A stretch of 64,000 bases of DNA from Eutreptiella sp. 'Long Island Sound 2002' (taxonomy: Eukaryota > Euglenozoa > Euglenophyceae > Eutreptiales > Eutreptiaceae), in NCBI GenBank assembly GCA_964036045.1, contig OZ038382.1:137900961-137964960 (forward strand), read 5' to 3'. Positions 53,288 to 64,000 of the stretch are shown piece by piece (position 1 is the first letter of the stretch; each line of letters starts with the position of its first letter). The translations under genes were made by a program, and so were the position numbers. The notes below the pieces were generated by a model. It made no database searches and was not told the DNA's origin. It saw only the letters and a list, made by a program, of their open reading frames with translations.

Positions 53288-54119
53288 TCATAGGTCATTC
53301 CTCTAAGCCCATTCGCTTCCAAGTCCAACCAAGGTTATGTCAGGGTAGGGGATGGTCCTGAGTGCCACTCTAGGCCATGACACGCCACCTCCCCTATTGG
53401 GCTAGGATTTAGAGGCTTGGGAGTGAACACATTTTTGGGGTTTATGTAATGACTTTTGACATGTGGCATTTAACCATCTTATTGGACTGGGTTCAGGGCA
53501 TCATGTTGGTGAGTCAAGGGAAGGTCTTGAGTCCAGGGAATGAGGGGTCTATGGCTCTGATTGTATAAGTTTCCATCTTTCCCCAACTTTGCTTCATTTG
53601 TGTTCATATGCCAATTTCAGGGCTTTCTTCCTTGGTGCAATTCTTGTACATGCCCGCTACCGTGGGAATACCGGTGTGCTGAACGAAAGCTAGCAGCCTG
53701 ATTTGGATTGTAGATTGGGTTATTGCTGTATTTGTGGGATCTGGTTGCCATTCAGGGTTGAAGGAGGATTTTATTTTCTATATTTTTGGATTTGGAACCT
53801 TGGATTTTGAGCAATGCAATCGTTAATCAGGAGCAAATCGGCAGGGGTTACAGGCGGAAGGGGCACAGCGGGGGCCGGTCGTGGTAGGGACCTTCTTTAT
53901 GGTAGCAGAGGCTTACCTGCTGCCCCTACCTACCGCCGACCCGGGGACTTGGGCCCTTATGAGCCCTGCCGAAGTACGCCCCGGGTGCGTATTGTGGACT
54001 CGGTGGTGACCACGCTGGAGATTGGAGCCATAGAAGGACCGAGACGTTCAAGAGCATGGCGAACTCCGGAAGTTGAAGCCTGAAGAGAAGAACGACACTC
54101 GGGAAGAGGAGGACGTGAC
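53288..54119 (+). other. rest of 5' LTR and leader of element B
   Basis: The LTR end cannot be fixed because the 3' copy is cut by the window. The region is T and G rich until about 53810, then becomes GC rich toward gag. A short open frame at 53814-54083 has no support. No clear primer-binding site was recognised. Confidence 0.5.
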
Positions 54120-56915
54120 ATGGAGGACCTGGTCTCCATGTGTGAGCGTCGCTGCCGAAAGGCATGCAACCTCCGCTCCGCCGCGGAGGACTCTGATGAG
54201 GCCTGCCATTCAGGCAGCAGTGGAGGACGGGCCCGGCGCTACCGGAAGCGCGGGTCACCCAAGTCCGCGGCAAGGGACGCCGGGGCTATGGACACAGACC
54301 CCAGCCCGGTCAGGCTGTGGGAATCCGAGGGGCACTCCGAGGGCTATCGGACAGCCTACGAGCCACCTTCGGAGTCGGAGACGCCCGCGCTGATCACCAG
54401 GGCGCATACGGCCCCCGAGCCCGCCCTGCAGCACGACGCCGAGGGCTTGGAGAGGCCAACCAGGGCCCGGATGGCACCTGTGCCCCGGCACACGGGACCA
54501 GAGACGGACGCCATAGGCGATACGCCCATTGGCGATGAGTCTGAGGTGCCGGGAACCGCGGGTTGCGCCGAATCCGGCGGAAAGCACGCTGCGTGCCACT
54601 GCGAGCACGTGTCCCTCCTCATGGGCAAGTACCCGAAGATGGGGATGGACGCCATTGTGCATCGCCTTGACCGCCTGGACAACGCCAAGGACGGTCTAGA
54701 GGAGGACGTCGCGGGGATCCTGGACGACCAGTCGGCCGCGGAGAACCACATGGAGGAGCTGCGAGCGGATCAGGCCCGGTACCGGGAGAATCTCGAGCTG
54801 GCCCTGCAGAAGCAGCAGCAAGTGGTGGACAGCCTCCTCCACTTAGTGGAGGATATGTCGGGACGCTTGAAAAGGCTAGAGGAGCGACAGCTCCTCGCCT
54901 CGGGTCCGGAGCTCCCGGCAAAGCCGGCCGCGGTGGAGCTGGTGGAGCGGGTTAAGACCCTCAGGAGCGCCATGGAGAAACCCACGGGCGGCCCTGCAGA
55001 GGCACCATACGCGCCTCCGCGTGTTGACCTGGGTGCGCTGCCGTTTGTTCCCATGTTCAGCGAATCCACAATGCTCGGGGAACACACGGCACCGGCTGGG
55101 TCCATGCGGGAAGGGCACGTAACCACGGACCCGAGGAGCCTGACGGTACAGATGTCCCATGCCGCCCAGGATGTACCGATCACGACGAATATGGTAGTTT
55201 ATGCGGAAGAGAAGATGGAGAACCATACCATGCAGGGGCGAACCATGGGAAGCGCCGATGGACATGGTCGAGGTCATCCAGGCGGAAAACTGTGGGCGAA
55301 GGACCCCAATACGGGGATATGGACGGCCGATGGAGCAAATCCTTCCCGCATTCCAAACCCCATGGGTTCAGACCCAACTGGACCGCACTCCATGGAGGAG
55401 AGGGATGTACGGGGAGTGTACTCACACCCCCCAGCCACAGGTGGTATCCGTCTCGGTGGAGTGGTGGCTGGAGACGTCGGAGACGCCATCAGGATTGACG
55501 ACCTCAGGGGAATCAAAATCCCCTATTACGACGGGAACCCGTCCAACCTGGATGACTTCATCCTGGACTGGGAGGACTTCGCCGTGGAGGTCGTCGGCGA
55601 GATGCGGGGAGCGCCGCGGGACAAGTGGGTATGCCGGACATTCCCACACCGCTTGGCGCAGGACCTGAAGGAGGAGCTGCGGGATCAGATCCGGGGAGGA
55701 TTGATCCGTACGGAGCAGGCCTGCCTCCCGTGGCTGGAGGATGAGGAGCGGGTGGACGCTCCGAACCAGAAGCTGGAGGACCTGTGGTCCATCCCGCTGC
55801 CGCTGGACCGCGGTGAGTTGCGGGTCCGGGAGTAGAACCGGTATCTGCGGAAGTACCGCAGATGCCTCAAGCTGGTGGAAGACTGGAACGAGGCCAGTGA
55901 GATCCGCCACTTGCTGAAGAACGTCCTCCCCGGTAACTGGAAGAGGAGAGTGGAGGACGAGGAGAAGAAGCGCGCCAAGAAGCGGGTGGCGGTGAGGATT
56001 ATGGCGGCGGAGGATACCCATGCGGGTATCATGGAGTTCTTCAGGAGGAACCTGGGCGAACCCAACCGGATGTTGGGACTGAAGAACGCTGTGTATGTGG
56101 AGGTGTTTGGAGACTCAATGGGGCAAAGGTTGCTGCGCCTCAACAACGTCGAGTGGAGGCGCGGGGAGCCGCTGAGGATGCAGGTCATCTTCGCCCGCAT
56201 GAGCCTGGACGAGATCGTGAAGTACATCACGGTGGAGTTGAAGCTCAATGCGAAGAACGAGGCCCACGTGCAGGATCGACATGGTCAGGGACAACGAGGC
56301 CACCGAGAAGACCGCCATCATCGGGAGATCCAGAAGGACACGGCCAACTCCGCGGAGGATGGTAGTGGAAGTGGCCAAGAGCACTGGTCCCGGGAGGATC
56401 ACGAGGAGGCCCATTTCTTCGCGTTTGTGGCGCACAACGTGAAGAACAATGGGCAGGATCGGTCCAGATGGAGCCGGGCGGGACCAAGGGGCAAAGAGCC
56501 AAGGAGGATCGGGAACCCACCGCTCTCGTTCCGAGAGTACAGGTCTCAGCACGACGGGTGCTGGGTCTGTTATGGCAAGGGAAACAACCATGCACACGAC
56601 CACCGTCAGTGCAAGGTATATGAGGCGGACAAGAAGGCCTACTTCGCCGCCCACCCCGAGAAGAAGCCCAAGGAGCAGCGGATTTCCGATTGGAAAGCGA
56701 AGGGCGGAGACGGGGGAAAAGGCCAAGGCAAAGGCCAGGGAGAAGGCGGAGGAAGAGGCTATGGTGGTGGACCTGGCCAAGACTGACGAGTGAGGTCGAT
56801 AGAGGAAGTGGCTGAGGACATGTTGAGGACATTGGAGGAACTCAAAGCCCAGCAACGTGGTGGACAAAGTCCTGGCGGATCGCAGCCGGAAGGGGCTGCG
56901 GGAAGCCAAGTCTAG
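54120..56915 (+). CDS. gag: gag polyprotein of element B, interrupted by TAG
   Basis: ATG at 54120 (GTGACATGG). 571 codons to TAG at 55833-55835, then 316 more in the same frame to TGA at 56784. Residues about 174-259 form a coiled coil. From about 461 comes the CA-like domain (YYDGNPSNLDDF, DEERVDAP). The TAG aligns with Trp of RDWRDF in element A, so TGG has become TAG. After it follow the rest of CA and a knuckle CX2CX8HX4C (56559-56612), then Lys/Gly-rich sequence. Near 56700-56800 the best match to element A jumps between frames, so small indels are likely; the gag-pol amber codon is at 56913-56915. Expected to form the particle and bind RNA. Confidence 0.85.
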
Positions 56916-56924
56916 AGGAGCCCC
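56913..56924 (+). promoter_or_regulatory. probable gag-pol readthrough site, element B
   Basis: TAG-AGG-AGC-CCC, matching TAG-CGG-AGC-CCC of element A at the same position between gag and pol. The pol frame is open from the next codon. An extra TGA at 56784 upstream, absent in A, is probably a defect of this copy. Confidence 0.5.
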
Positions 56925-59900
56925 CACGGGAGTGGGACCTCGGAGGTCTCTCCTCCCAAAATCAGTGGAATCCCAGAGAAAGCGAAGGCACAGCGGGTGC
57001 CGAAGAAGGCTCCAGACGAGCCAACACCACTGAGTCTTGCCACTCCCAACCCCTGGAGCGCCCTGCCAAGGGAAGTACATGTGGGTACGGGACATGGCAA
57101 GAAGGAAGGAGCGACCACGGAGAGCCCCGTGGACGGGCAGGACCGACCCAAGATCTACACCATCCGTGACCATACCCTTGAAGTCCTGATGCACCCAGAC
57201 GTGCTAGGGTTGCATGCCGTGAGAGTCGTCCATACACCTCATGGCGACGAGCGGCAGTTGCACTTGGAAGTGCGAGTACGGTGCCGACGAGAGGAGAAGG
57301 TGGTGGATGTGTTCGTGGATACGGGTGCCCAGGTGAGCCTGGTCCGGAGAGGGTTGTTCAAGGAGGAATTCCTGCAGCCCAGCCGGAGACCGGTCCGCCT
57401 GAAGGTCGCCAACGGAGAGATTATGGGTGGTGGCACCCATGAGGCCACTATCAGTATGGAATTCTGGGAGCATGAGCGCTTGAACCGCCCTGATCAGGCG
57501 AAGAGAAGCACTCTATCCGGGAACTTCTATGTGGCCGACATTACCGATTGGGATATGATCATGGGGTATGACTTCATGGTGGCAAACGCCATTGGAGCCC
57601 TTCCCCATCGTGCAACACTGGTCCGGGAGGATGATGAATGCCTCACATGGCTGTCCACGGACTATGCATGCGGATCATCCCAATGGAGTGCTGAGGAAGA
57701 GGATCGGATCGTCCGAGCGGTGCAAGCTGTGGGTGCCAAGTCCAGAGGAGACCGCGGAGTTCAGCTCACGGAGTATGGAATGGCGCCGCAGGTGTATGCC
57801 AGGATGATCCAGACGCTGGGAGCCGAAGCGCCGAGGACGGACGTCTTCGCTTCCCGGGATGCCCCACTTTTGCGGAAGTGTAGGAGGCATTGGCATCGAG
57901 GAGACTCAGCCTGGCACAGGCATTGGGGTTTGAAGGAGTGGGGACCCATGTATTGGCATGGATCCCTGGACAATACCAGACGTACGGTGGAGAAGATCAT
58001 CGCGGATAGGGCGAAGGGGATCCTGGTCATAACCGGCATAGGATCCACCCCATGTCCGCTGGAGGGTCTCAAGTCGACGCTGGACTCCATCACCCTGAAC
58101 GAGATGTCATTCGGGCCAGAGGAGGAGTTGTTCATCGACGCCAAGGGTGTATCAATGCCCTCCCCGGGTCAAGCGTGGGGTACCAAGGCTTTCCTGGTGG
58201 ATGGGGCGCAAGCCCAGCCCACGGGTGATGAAGCATTCATCCGTAGGGCGGAGGCGGTGCCCATGAAGGTCATGTTTGAGCCCAAGGAGGGGACGGATCA
58301 GCCAATTAATGGCATTGACGTCCTGTCCCACGCCGAGATCGACGACGTCGTCAACTACATGCGGATGGGGATGCACGACCGTGTGGCAGCCAAGAAGAGG
58401 CGGGCCATGGTCACATCTCCGCATTGGTGGGATGACAAGATGTTGGTCACCGGCAAGTACGAGAAGGATGAGTTCGTGGCGAGGGTCATGGATCACATCG
58501 CGGACCAATACGATGGTCCGGTTTGGTCGGACCCACCAACGTTGGGTTTTCCAAGAGTGGCAACCGGTAGCGACGAGCACCAGCCCGAGGCCGCAAATTT
58601 TCGAAGATTATCGGTGGGAATCGCGACCCACGACGATGAGGACGGCATATCGGATGAGGAGAAGTCGGACTCGGACCCAGAAGAGGCCTATACCGCAGTG
58701 CGGTCGGTTGTATCGATACCGAAGCAAGCGGCTGAAGAGGCCCAGGAGAACCCGAAGGTCGCCGAGCTGAAGGAGAGGCTGATCCATGCCTATCCGCGGC
58801 TATTCAGTGGCGTCACCAACAAGAACCCTCCAGATTGCGGGAGGTTTGGCACAGCGAAGATAAAGCTGAAGCCGAACCCGAAGATCTATCGTCATCGGGA
58901 GTACCAACTTCAGGGCGATCGGGCCGAGGCCATGAAGAAGCTGTTGGCCGAGTTCATTGATCGGGGATGGATCGAACCCTCCGACAGTGAGTGGGCCAGC
59001 CCAGCCTTCATCGTGCCCAAGAAGGAGAAGGGCGAGTGGAGGTTGGTGGTTGATTACAGGGGTTTGAACGAGCAAACCGAGCACGACTCGTACTCGCTTC
59101 CCCTGATCGACTCCATCCTCCAGAAACAACAGAAAAAGCGGATTTTCACGGTGTTAGACCTGAAACACGGCTATCACCAGATGCCGCTACACCCGGACGC
59201 CAGGCCCTGCACAGCGATGTCGACGCCGCTGGGGCCCATGCAGTGGAAAGTGGTGCCTATGGGCGCCAAGAATGGCAACGCCGCCTTCCAGCGCATGATG
59301 GAGGACCTACTCGGTCCTGTCCGGGACTGTGCCGATCCCTTCGTGGATGACATCATCATCGGGTCCGGCACGGAGAACATGACTGAGGACGAGCTCATTG
59401 GCGCGCATGAGAAGGATCTGCGCCGAGTGCTCAGCGAGTTGGACAAGCACAACATGGTGTGCAAGCCCACCAAAGCCTCACTCTTCGTGAAGGAAGTGGA
59501 GTTCGCGGGTCACGTGGTTGGTCACGGGCAACGCCGTCCCATGCCTGGGAAGCTGGCGTCCCTGCACCACTGGGAGAAGCCCCAGACCATCAGCGAACTC
59601 CGGTCCTTCATGGGGTTCTGCAATTACTATTCGGGCTACGTCCGGATGTATGCAGAACTCTCGGGGCCGCTGCACAAGATGCTGCAGGTGGGGAAGTTCG
59701 ATGGCCGGAAGGGGAGCAAGAAGAAGCTTGCCTGGACCCCTGAGGCTGAAGATGCGTTCAACAGCCTGAAGGAGCGACTCCTGGGGCGGTTGGGGCTGTT
59801 CCTGGTGGACCCGGACAAGGGATTCGTGCTACGGACAGACGCTTCGGACTATGCCGTGGGGGCAGTTTTCGAGCAAGTCCGGGACGACGGGACTCATGTT

Positions 59901-61982
59901 CCCGTGGCGTTTTGGAGCAGGATCCTGGCCGAGGGCCAACGCCGAACATCGACCGCGAGGGAGAAGGAGACATACGCCATTGTATGTGCGCTCAGGAAGT
60001 GGTCTGGCCACATCGGACTGCAGCCGGTGGTGGTTTGCACGGACCACCAGTCCCTACAGAGCTGGCACAAGGAGCATGTCGACACCCCCTCAGGACCAGC
60101 GGCTAGGAGGGCCCGATGGCATGAGACGTTCGCCAAGTTCGACCTCAGCGTCGTATACGTCCCGGGGAAGGACAACACTGTGGCAGATTGCCTCAGTCGA
60201 TGGGCCTACCCCGCGGGCAAGGCTTGGATGGACATATCCAGCCATGGGGACGCCGAGGAAACCGAGGAGGCCAAGCGCATCATCGAGATGGAGAAAACCA
60301 TGGAGCAAGAGGGGGTCAAGTGCTTTGTGGTGATGGCAAACCGTACGGACCTGGCCAAGTTCCGGGGTGCCCGCGTCCAAGCTATTCGTGAGGAAATCCT
60401 CGAGCAATGGATGGTGGCCCCTGTAGAGCTAGTCAGGTCGGTGCTCACAGAGGACTGGTCGGATGACTACGCGGCGTCCGAGCACTGGAGCAAGTACTGG
60501 AATGCCGTGAGCGCCCCGTCGGACGACGAATGGCCCGAGGGCTTGACCAAGGATGGCGACAAGTTGTTCCTCAAGGACAAGCGGCTGGTGCCTGAAAACC
60601 GAGAGGAGGAGCTCATTAACCATTGGCACAACGCCCAGCTCATGCACCCTGGCCGAGACAAGATGCAGCAGGACCTGGAATGGCGTTTCAAGTTCCCTCC
60701 GGGGTACTACGCCATCCTGGACAGGTACTGCAGCGACTGTGCCGTGTGTCGGGCCACGAAGAGCCCCAACCACTCCGGAGCGGGCAACCCGGTGTACACA
60801 GCTATACCGGAGGCCCCTATGCGGTCCGTGGCCATGGATGTATTCGCCATGCCTGAGGTCACCGTGGAAGGAGAGACCTACGACTGTGTCATCCTGGCGG
60901 TCGATAGGCACAGTGGGTATATCGTGGCGGTCCCTGGCAAGAAGTCCAAGAAGAAGGACGAGAAGGACAAGCATGGAGTGGGGCTGCAGGCCAAGACCGT
61001 CGCTAATGCCATGATCAGGCAATGGCTGGCGATTTTCGATATCCCAGCTGTCATCTGCAGCGATAGGGGCAGTCAATTCGTGGGGACGTGGTTCAAGACG
61101 ATGTGCAAGCACATGGGGATTCGGCACGCCAAGACCGTGGCGTACCACAGCCGGTCGAATGGCCGTGCTGAGGTGGCCGGGCGGCAGATGTTCCAGAAGT
61201 TCCGCCAGCTGCACATCGACGAACCGGGCCGGAACTGGTATAACTCGCTGTGGAGAGTGCTCCAAGCGTATCACGACCTTCCGGGACCCACTGGACTGTC
61301 GCCCCATCGCATCCTGTTCCTGCGGGATCGAGTGTCACGCACTCTCCCGTGGATGAACCATGGCAAAGTGGCCCGGGATGCGAACGCTATGATGGCTGAG
61401 GCGGACGACACGGCAGCCAAGGTGTGCAAGGCACTTCAGGACGAGCATGACAACAGGGCCAAGTACTTCAAGCAAGGAAAGGTCCAGAAGTATGCTCTCC
61501 AAGACACCGTGTGGGTGGAGCGGCACCACAAGGATGTCCTGTCCAGGCATCGGCAGGCATCTTGGTATGTGCCGGGGGTAATCGTGCGGAAGGTCGGGCA
61601 GGATTTGTATGCGGTTCGTGTGGGGGATAACAAGATCCTGGACCGCGACCATACCCAGCTTCGTCCCCGAGCACCAGACCCCAGCGGACGTCCCGTCACC
61701 TTCGAGTTCACGGCCGGCGATGTGGACTCGGACGACGAGGGTGAGGACGACGACTTCACCGCCGAGAGAATCCTGCCGGACAAGCCGGACCCGGGGACGC
61801 CTGGGGGTAGGCTTTACAAAGTCCGTTGGAAGGGATTCGCCGCATTCTGGGATTCGTGGGAACCTCCGAGCAGTTTCGTGCCGAGGTGTACCACGGTCTG
61901 GATGAACTACCTAAAGAAAAAGAGTATTTCTTTGGATGTCAAGGACGTGTTGGTCCATTTGGTTGCTGCTGTAGCACCGTAA
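56916..61982 (+). CDS. pol: pol polyprotein of element B: PR-RT-RH-INT-chromodomain
   Basis: Numbering from 56997 (GTG). Protease DTG starts at 108. RT has WRLVVDYRGLN, FTVLDLKHGYHQMPL and catalytic FVDD at 782-785. RNase H starts with LRTDAS (Asp948) and has TDHQSL. Integrase has HWHNAQLMHPG ... CAVCRA as zinc site, then Asp1281, Asp1356 and Glu1392 (DDX35E). A chromodomain near 1586-1645 (ERILPDK, VRWKGF, SWEP) ends the protein. 1,661 codons, no internal stop, ends in TAA. All catalytic residues are present, so pol looks intact even though gag is not. The protease-RT linker is long, as in element A. Confidence 0.95.
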   Translation, partial: RSPHGSGTSEVSPPKISGIPEKAKAQRVPKKAPDEPTPLSLATPNPWSALPREVHVGTGHGKKEGATTESPVDGQDRPKIYTIRDHTLEVLMHPDVLGLHAVRVVHTPHGDERQLHLEVRVRCRREEKVVDVFVDTGAQVSLVRRGLFKEEFLQPSRRPVRLKVANGEIMGGGTHEATISMEFWEHERLNRPDQAKRSTLSGNFYVADITDWDMIMGYDFMVANAIGALPHRATLVREDDECLTWLSTDYACGSSQWSAEEEDRIVRAVQAVGAKSRGDRGVQLTEYGMAPQVYARMIQTLGAEAPRTDVFASRDAPLLRKCRRHWHRGDSAWHRHWGLKEWGPMYWHGSLDNTRRTVEKIIADRAKGILVITGIGSTPCPLEGLKSTLDSITLNEMSFGPEEELFIDAKGVSMPSPGQAWGTKAFLVDGAQAQPTGDEAFIRRAEAVPMKVMFEPKEGTDQPINGIDVLSHAEIDDVVNYMRMGMHDRVAAKKRRAMVTSPHWWDDKMLVTGKYEKDEFVARVMDHIADQYDGPVWSDPPTLGFPRVATGSDEHQPEAANFRRLSVGIATHDDEDGISDEEKSDSDPEEAYTAVRSVVSIPKQAAEEAQENPKVAELKERLIHAYPRLFSGVTNKNPPDCGRFGTAKIKLKPNPKIYRHREYQLQGDRAEAMKKLLAEFIDRGWIEPSDSEWASPAFIVPKKEKGEWRLVVDYRGLNEQTEHDSYSLPLIDSILQKQQKKRIFTVLDLKHGYHQMPLHPDARPCTAMSTPLGPMQWKVVPMGAKNGNAAFQRMMEDLLGPVRDCADPFVDDIIIGSGTENMTEDELIGAHEKDLRRVLSELDKHNMVCKPTKASLFVKEVEFAGHVVGHGQRRPMPGKLASLHHWEKPQTISELRSFMGFCNYYSGYVRMYAELSGPLHKMLQVGKFDGRKGSKKKLAWTPEAEDAFNSLKERLLGRLGLFLVDPDKGFVLRTDASDYAVGAVFEQVRDDGTHVPVAFWSRILAEGQRRTSTAREKETYAIVCALRKWSGHIGLQPVVVCTDHQSLQSWHKEHVDTPSGPAARRARWHETFAKFDLSVVYVPGKDNTVADCLSRWAYPAGKAWMDISSHGDAEETEEAKRIIEMEKTMEQEGVKCFVVMANRTDLAKFRGARVQAIREEILEQWMVAPVELVRSVLTEDWSDDYAASEHWSKYWNAVSAPSDDEWPEGLTKDGDKLFLKDKRLVPENREEELINHWHNAQLMHPGRDKMQQDLEWRFKFPPGYYAILDRYCSDCAVCRATKSPNHSGAGNPVYTAIPEAPMRSVAMDVFAMPEVTVEGETYDCVILAVDRHSGYIVAVPGKKSKKKDEKDKHGVGLQAKTVANAMIRQWLAIFDIPAVICSDRGSQFVGTWFKTMCKHMGIRHAKTVAYHSRSNGRAEVAGRQMFQKFRQLHIDEPGRNWYNSLWRVLQAYHDLPGPTGLSPHRILFLRDRVSRTLPWMNHGKVARDANAMMAEADDTAAKVCKALQDEHDNRAKYFKQGKVQKYALQDTVWVERHHKDVLSRHRQASWYVPGVIVRKVGQDLYAVRVGDNKILDRDHTQLRPRAPDPSGRPVTFEFTAGDVDSDDEGEDDDFTAERILPDKPDPGTPGGRLYKVRWKGFAAFWDSWEPPSSFVPRCTTVWMNYLKKKSISLDVKDVLVHLVAAVAP

Positions 61983-62367
61983 TGGATCCCCCCTTGGCAT
62001 TTTGTTTGTTTCTGTGAATGGGGAGACCAGTGAGGGCGTTCATCCGGGGATTTTTCGGGCCTTGATTGGCCATATACCCCCTTCACTCGATCTCCACATA
62101 TATATTTCATTGTGGTATACTTATTTAGGACGACCGACGACGTTTTTCTATCTTTGATCCCCTTGGTCCATGTTGTAGATCAAGAGGAGACCGGATATGG
62201 CGTAGGGCGCTGAGTATCAGTGTCCTCACCCCTCCCTTGGGGCATGGGGGGCGCCTACGACGTGTGTGGGGCCTCCATGTGTCCTTGGGACATGGGGGGG
62301 GGGGGTTGGAGCCCATTGGGGTCCTCCCGTCCTCTCTTCAATGACTTCCGAGCGGTAACAACGCTCT
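61983..62367 (+). other. 3' non-coding region of element B
   Basis: About 385 bp with TGGCCATATACCCCC (62067-62081) as in element A. A run of 12 G at 62296-62307 and CATGGGGGGCG-like words follow. No gene. Confidence 0.6.
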
Positions 62368-62378
62368 GAGAAGGGGGG
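62368..62378 (+). promoter_or_regulatory. polypurine tract, element B
   Basis: GAGAAGGGGGG immediately precedes TGAAGCCGG of the 3' LTR and resembles the tract of element A. Confidence 0.85.
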
Positions 62379-64000
62379 TGAAGCCGGTTCGGACCCCCGT
62401 GGCCATCTTGGGGTCACTTGGGGTGTGTATCTATGTGCCGGCAAGCCGCCATTGGCTGATATCATACCCTCCCATCCACCTGAACTAACCCGATGTGATA
62501 GTGTGATAGGTTTGGCCATTCCGGCTACGAGCGGCCATATTCAGTATCGAGGCGCCGCCAGCAGAAATTTATATATCGGAATATCATGAATCAACAGGAT
62601 TTTATTATCATAATGTTTCCGTAATTTTTCAGCCTTTCGTTCTGATGGTCAATGTATCGGCGACCGTCAGTTGGCTCGCGATTTTGCGTTAACAGATTGG
62701 TTAACTGTTATTTCCAGATATTTTGGCGGATACTCCGTTGAAGGGTCAGATTTCATCAGCAAAGGGTTCGTTGCTTCCGCAATTCTCTAACTAAGCACTC
62801 GAAATTTTATTCTGAATTTTTCGCGATGTCGAAATCGGATTTTCGACTTCGACATCGCCGCACTTGATTTGGACTTCTTCGAGTGGTCATACTCTTCTCC
62901 CTATGCCCGAATCAGGTTTCCCTTATACTTGCGACCCATTGGACTTGGAGATATAAGGGAAACAAAAGCGAATCGTGGGACGACTTTGAAGGACCATATC
63001 TACGCGCAGGTGTGAGGAAAGAGAATAAGGAAGGTTGGGTTGCAAACGCCTTGGTCTCAACTTAATTTAGGAAGCATCAAACGCCTTTGGTGTGTACACA
63101 TGCCCGATATAGCAAGGGATAATGGTCAAGAGGGTATAAAGTTATATATAACTCTTGGACCGTGCAACCGAACATTTTATTGTGACCTTCGAGTGTACCG
63201 CATGAGTGTTGGGGTTGCATAGCAACTTTCCTTGGGTTCCTACGTATTTTTAACGTGAAGTTATGTCAATGGAGGGACATGGCATATCATGGTGGGAGCC
63301 ATATTTTGAGGGTATGTGTTGTATGCATGGTATATGTTTGATATGCTCACGCCCATGTTATATATCTTCGTGTGGCCGAAGAGATGGGGAGCCATACGGG
63401 ACAAGGGCTTTGCCCATGTCCCAATTGTGGAATTCAAAGCGCTAGACCAAGTCTACCGCGTATGTATTGCTCATGGTATGTTTGACAAAGAGATCCATGG
63501 GTGCACTCCCATTTTCATGGGGCATGTAGATATTAGTGGCGAAGGTATCTCCATGCGCCCGATTTCATGTTTTTGATCTCAATTTTTGCTCATTTTTGCG
63601 TTTTGTGTACTTACCTGGTCGGCAAACAGCAAGAAGCCTATGGTGAGTCGAACCATGGTATGTTGTTCATATGTTGGCATATGCTTTGGAGTTGAACACC
63701 ACCATATGCCGGATTGCGTACTCCATTTGGCTTGGCGCACGAAGGATCACAAGAATTGGTCTCAAGATCATGGGCGGACTTGGGCAGTGCGTGGCGCCCA
63801 TATCCGAAGGGGTTTCGAGGGTAAAGTGGGGATGTACATGGGCATTGGCCTTTGGTCTCTATCCTCCATGAATATTAGACTTCGATTCCATGCATGCTTC
63901 GAGCCTTCGGATATGTGGTAACTTCAATTTTGAGCATATATGTGATATATGGCCAATATGGTGTGAATTGGCAGTTTTTTGGCATGTTATGAGTTCAAAC
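62379..64000 (+). repeat. 3' LTR of element B, cut by window end
   Basis: Matches 51543-53287 with a constant offset, except for a 123-bp gap after 63564. It includes the conserved hairpin at 62825-62856. The right end and any target-site duplication lie outside the window. Confidence 0.93.

Larger units (their letters stand above)
51543..64000 (+). mobile_element. Ty3/gypsy chromovirus element B, 3' LTR incomplete
   Basis: 5' LTR from 51543, gag from 54120, pol to 61982, polypurine tract 62368-62378, and 3' LTR from 62379 running past the window end. It interrupts ORF1 of the LINE, so it inserted later than the LINE. Gene order and motifs match element A, but the sequence is clearly diverged. 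Its LTRs also start TGAAGC. Gag carries an amber codon where element A has Trp. Confidence 0.95.

Overview
The window looks like repeat-dense nuclear DNA of a eukaryote. The evidence is chromodomain-type Ty3/gypsy LTR retrotransposons, an APE-endonuclease/RT/RNase H LINE, tetranucleotide-tailed insertions with target-site duplications, and very GC-rich transposon coding next to AT-richer spacers. A unicellular alga of the green lineage is my best guess from overall style, but nothing in the sequence proves it. I found no intact host gene, rRNA, tRNA or CRISPR array.

Layout. 1-7804: A/C-rich repeat DNA with minisatellites, ending in an insertion with an (ACCT)n tail. 7805-9313: spacer. 9314-13059: a second insertion of the same family, carrying a 188-bp higher-order minisatellite, flanked by a 12-bp target duplication. 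13072-17161: AT-richer spacer plus two broken minus-strand genes of unknown function; one is split by a third, 639-bp copy of the family (15417-16055) with a 16-bp target duplication. 17162-34327: Ty3/gypsy element A, with two 2,924-bp LTRs, gag, pol and a C-terminal chromodomain. 34328-35188: AT-rich spacer with a 195-bp tandem repeat. 35189-51542: a very long minus-strand LINE (more than 16 kb, 5' end missing). 51543-64000: Ty3/gypsy element B, inserted in ORF1 of the LINE; its 3' LTR runs off the window.

How the parts work together. Elements A and B are cousins with the same gene order (gag with a coiled coil, CA domain and CX2CX8HX4C knuckle; protease, RT, RNase H, zinc-binding integrase, chromodomain). 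In both, pol follows gag in the same frame behind an amber codon in the shared context TAG-NGG-AGC-CCC, which suggests stop-codon readthrough. Each also has one unrelated nonsense codon inside gag, so both copies look damaged. Their LTRs share a conserved hairpin although most of the LTR sequence has diverged.

The LINE has two ORFs upstream of an APE-RT-RNase H-zinc-finger polyprotein and up to three more coding-looking stretches downstream of it. Successive parts lie in one frame separated by single TGA codons. A 1,442-bp tandem duplication with 9-bp microhomology and a 1-bp deletion have broken the RT/RNase H frame. It ends in a (GTAG)n tail (plus strand) of the same kind as the three short non-autonomous insertions, so it or a relative may have mobilised them.
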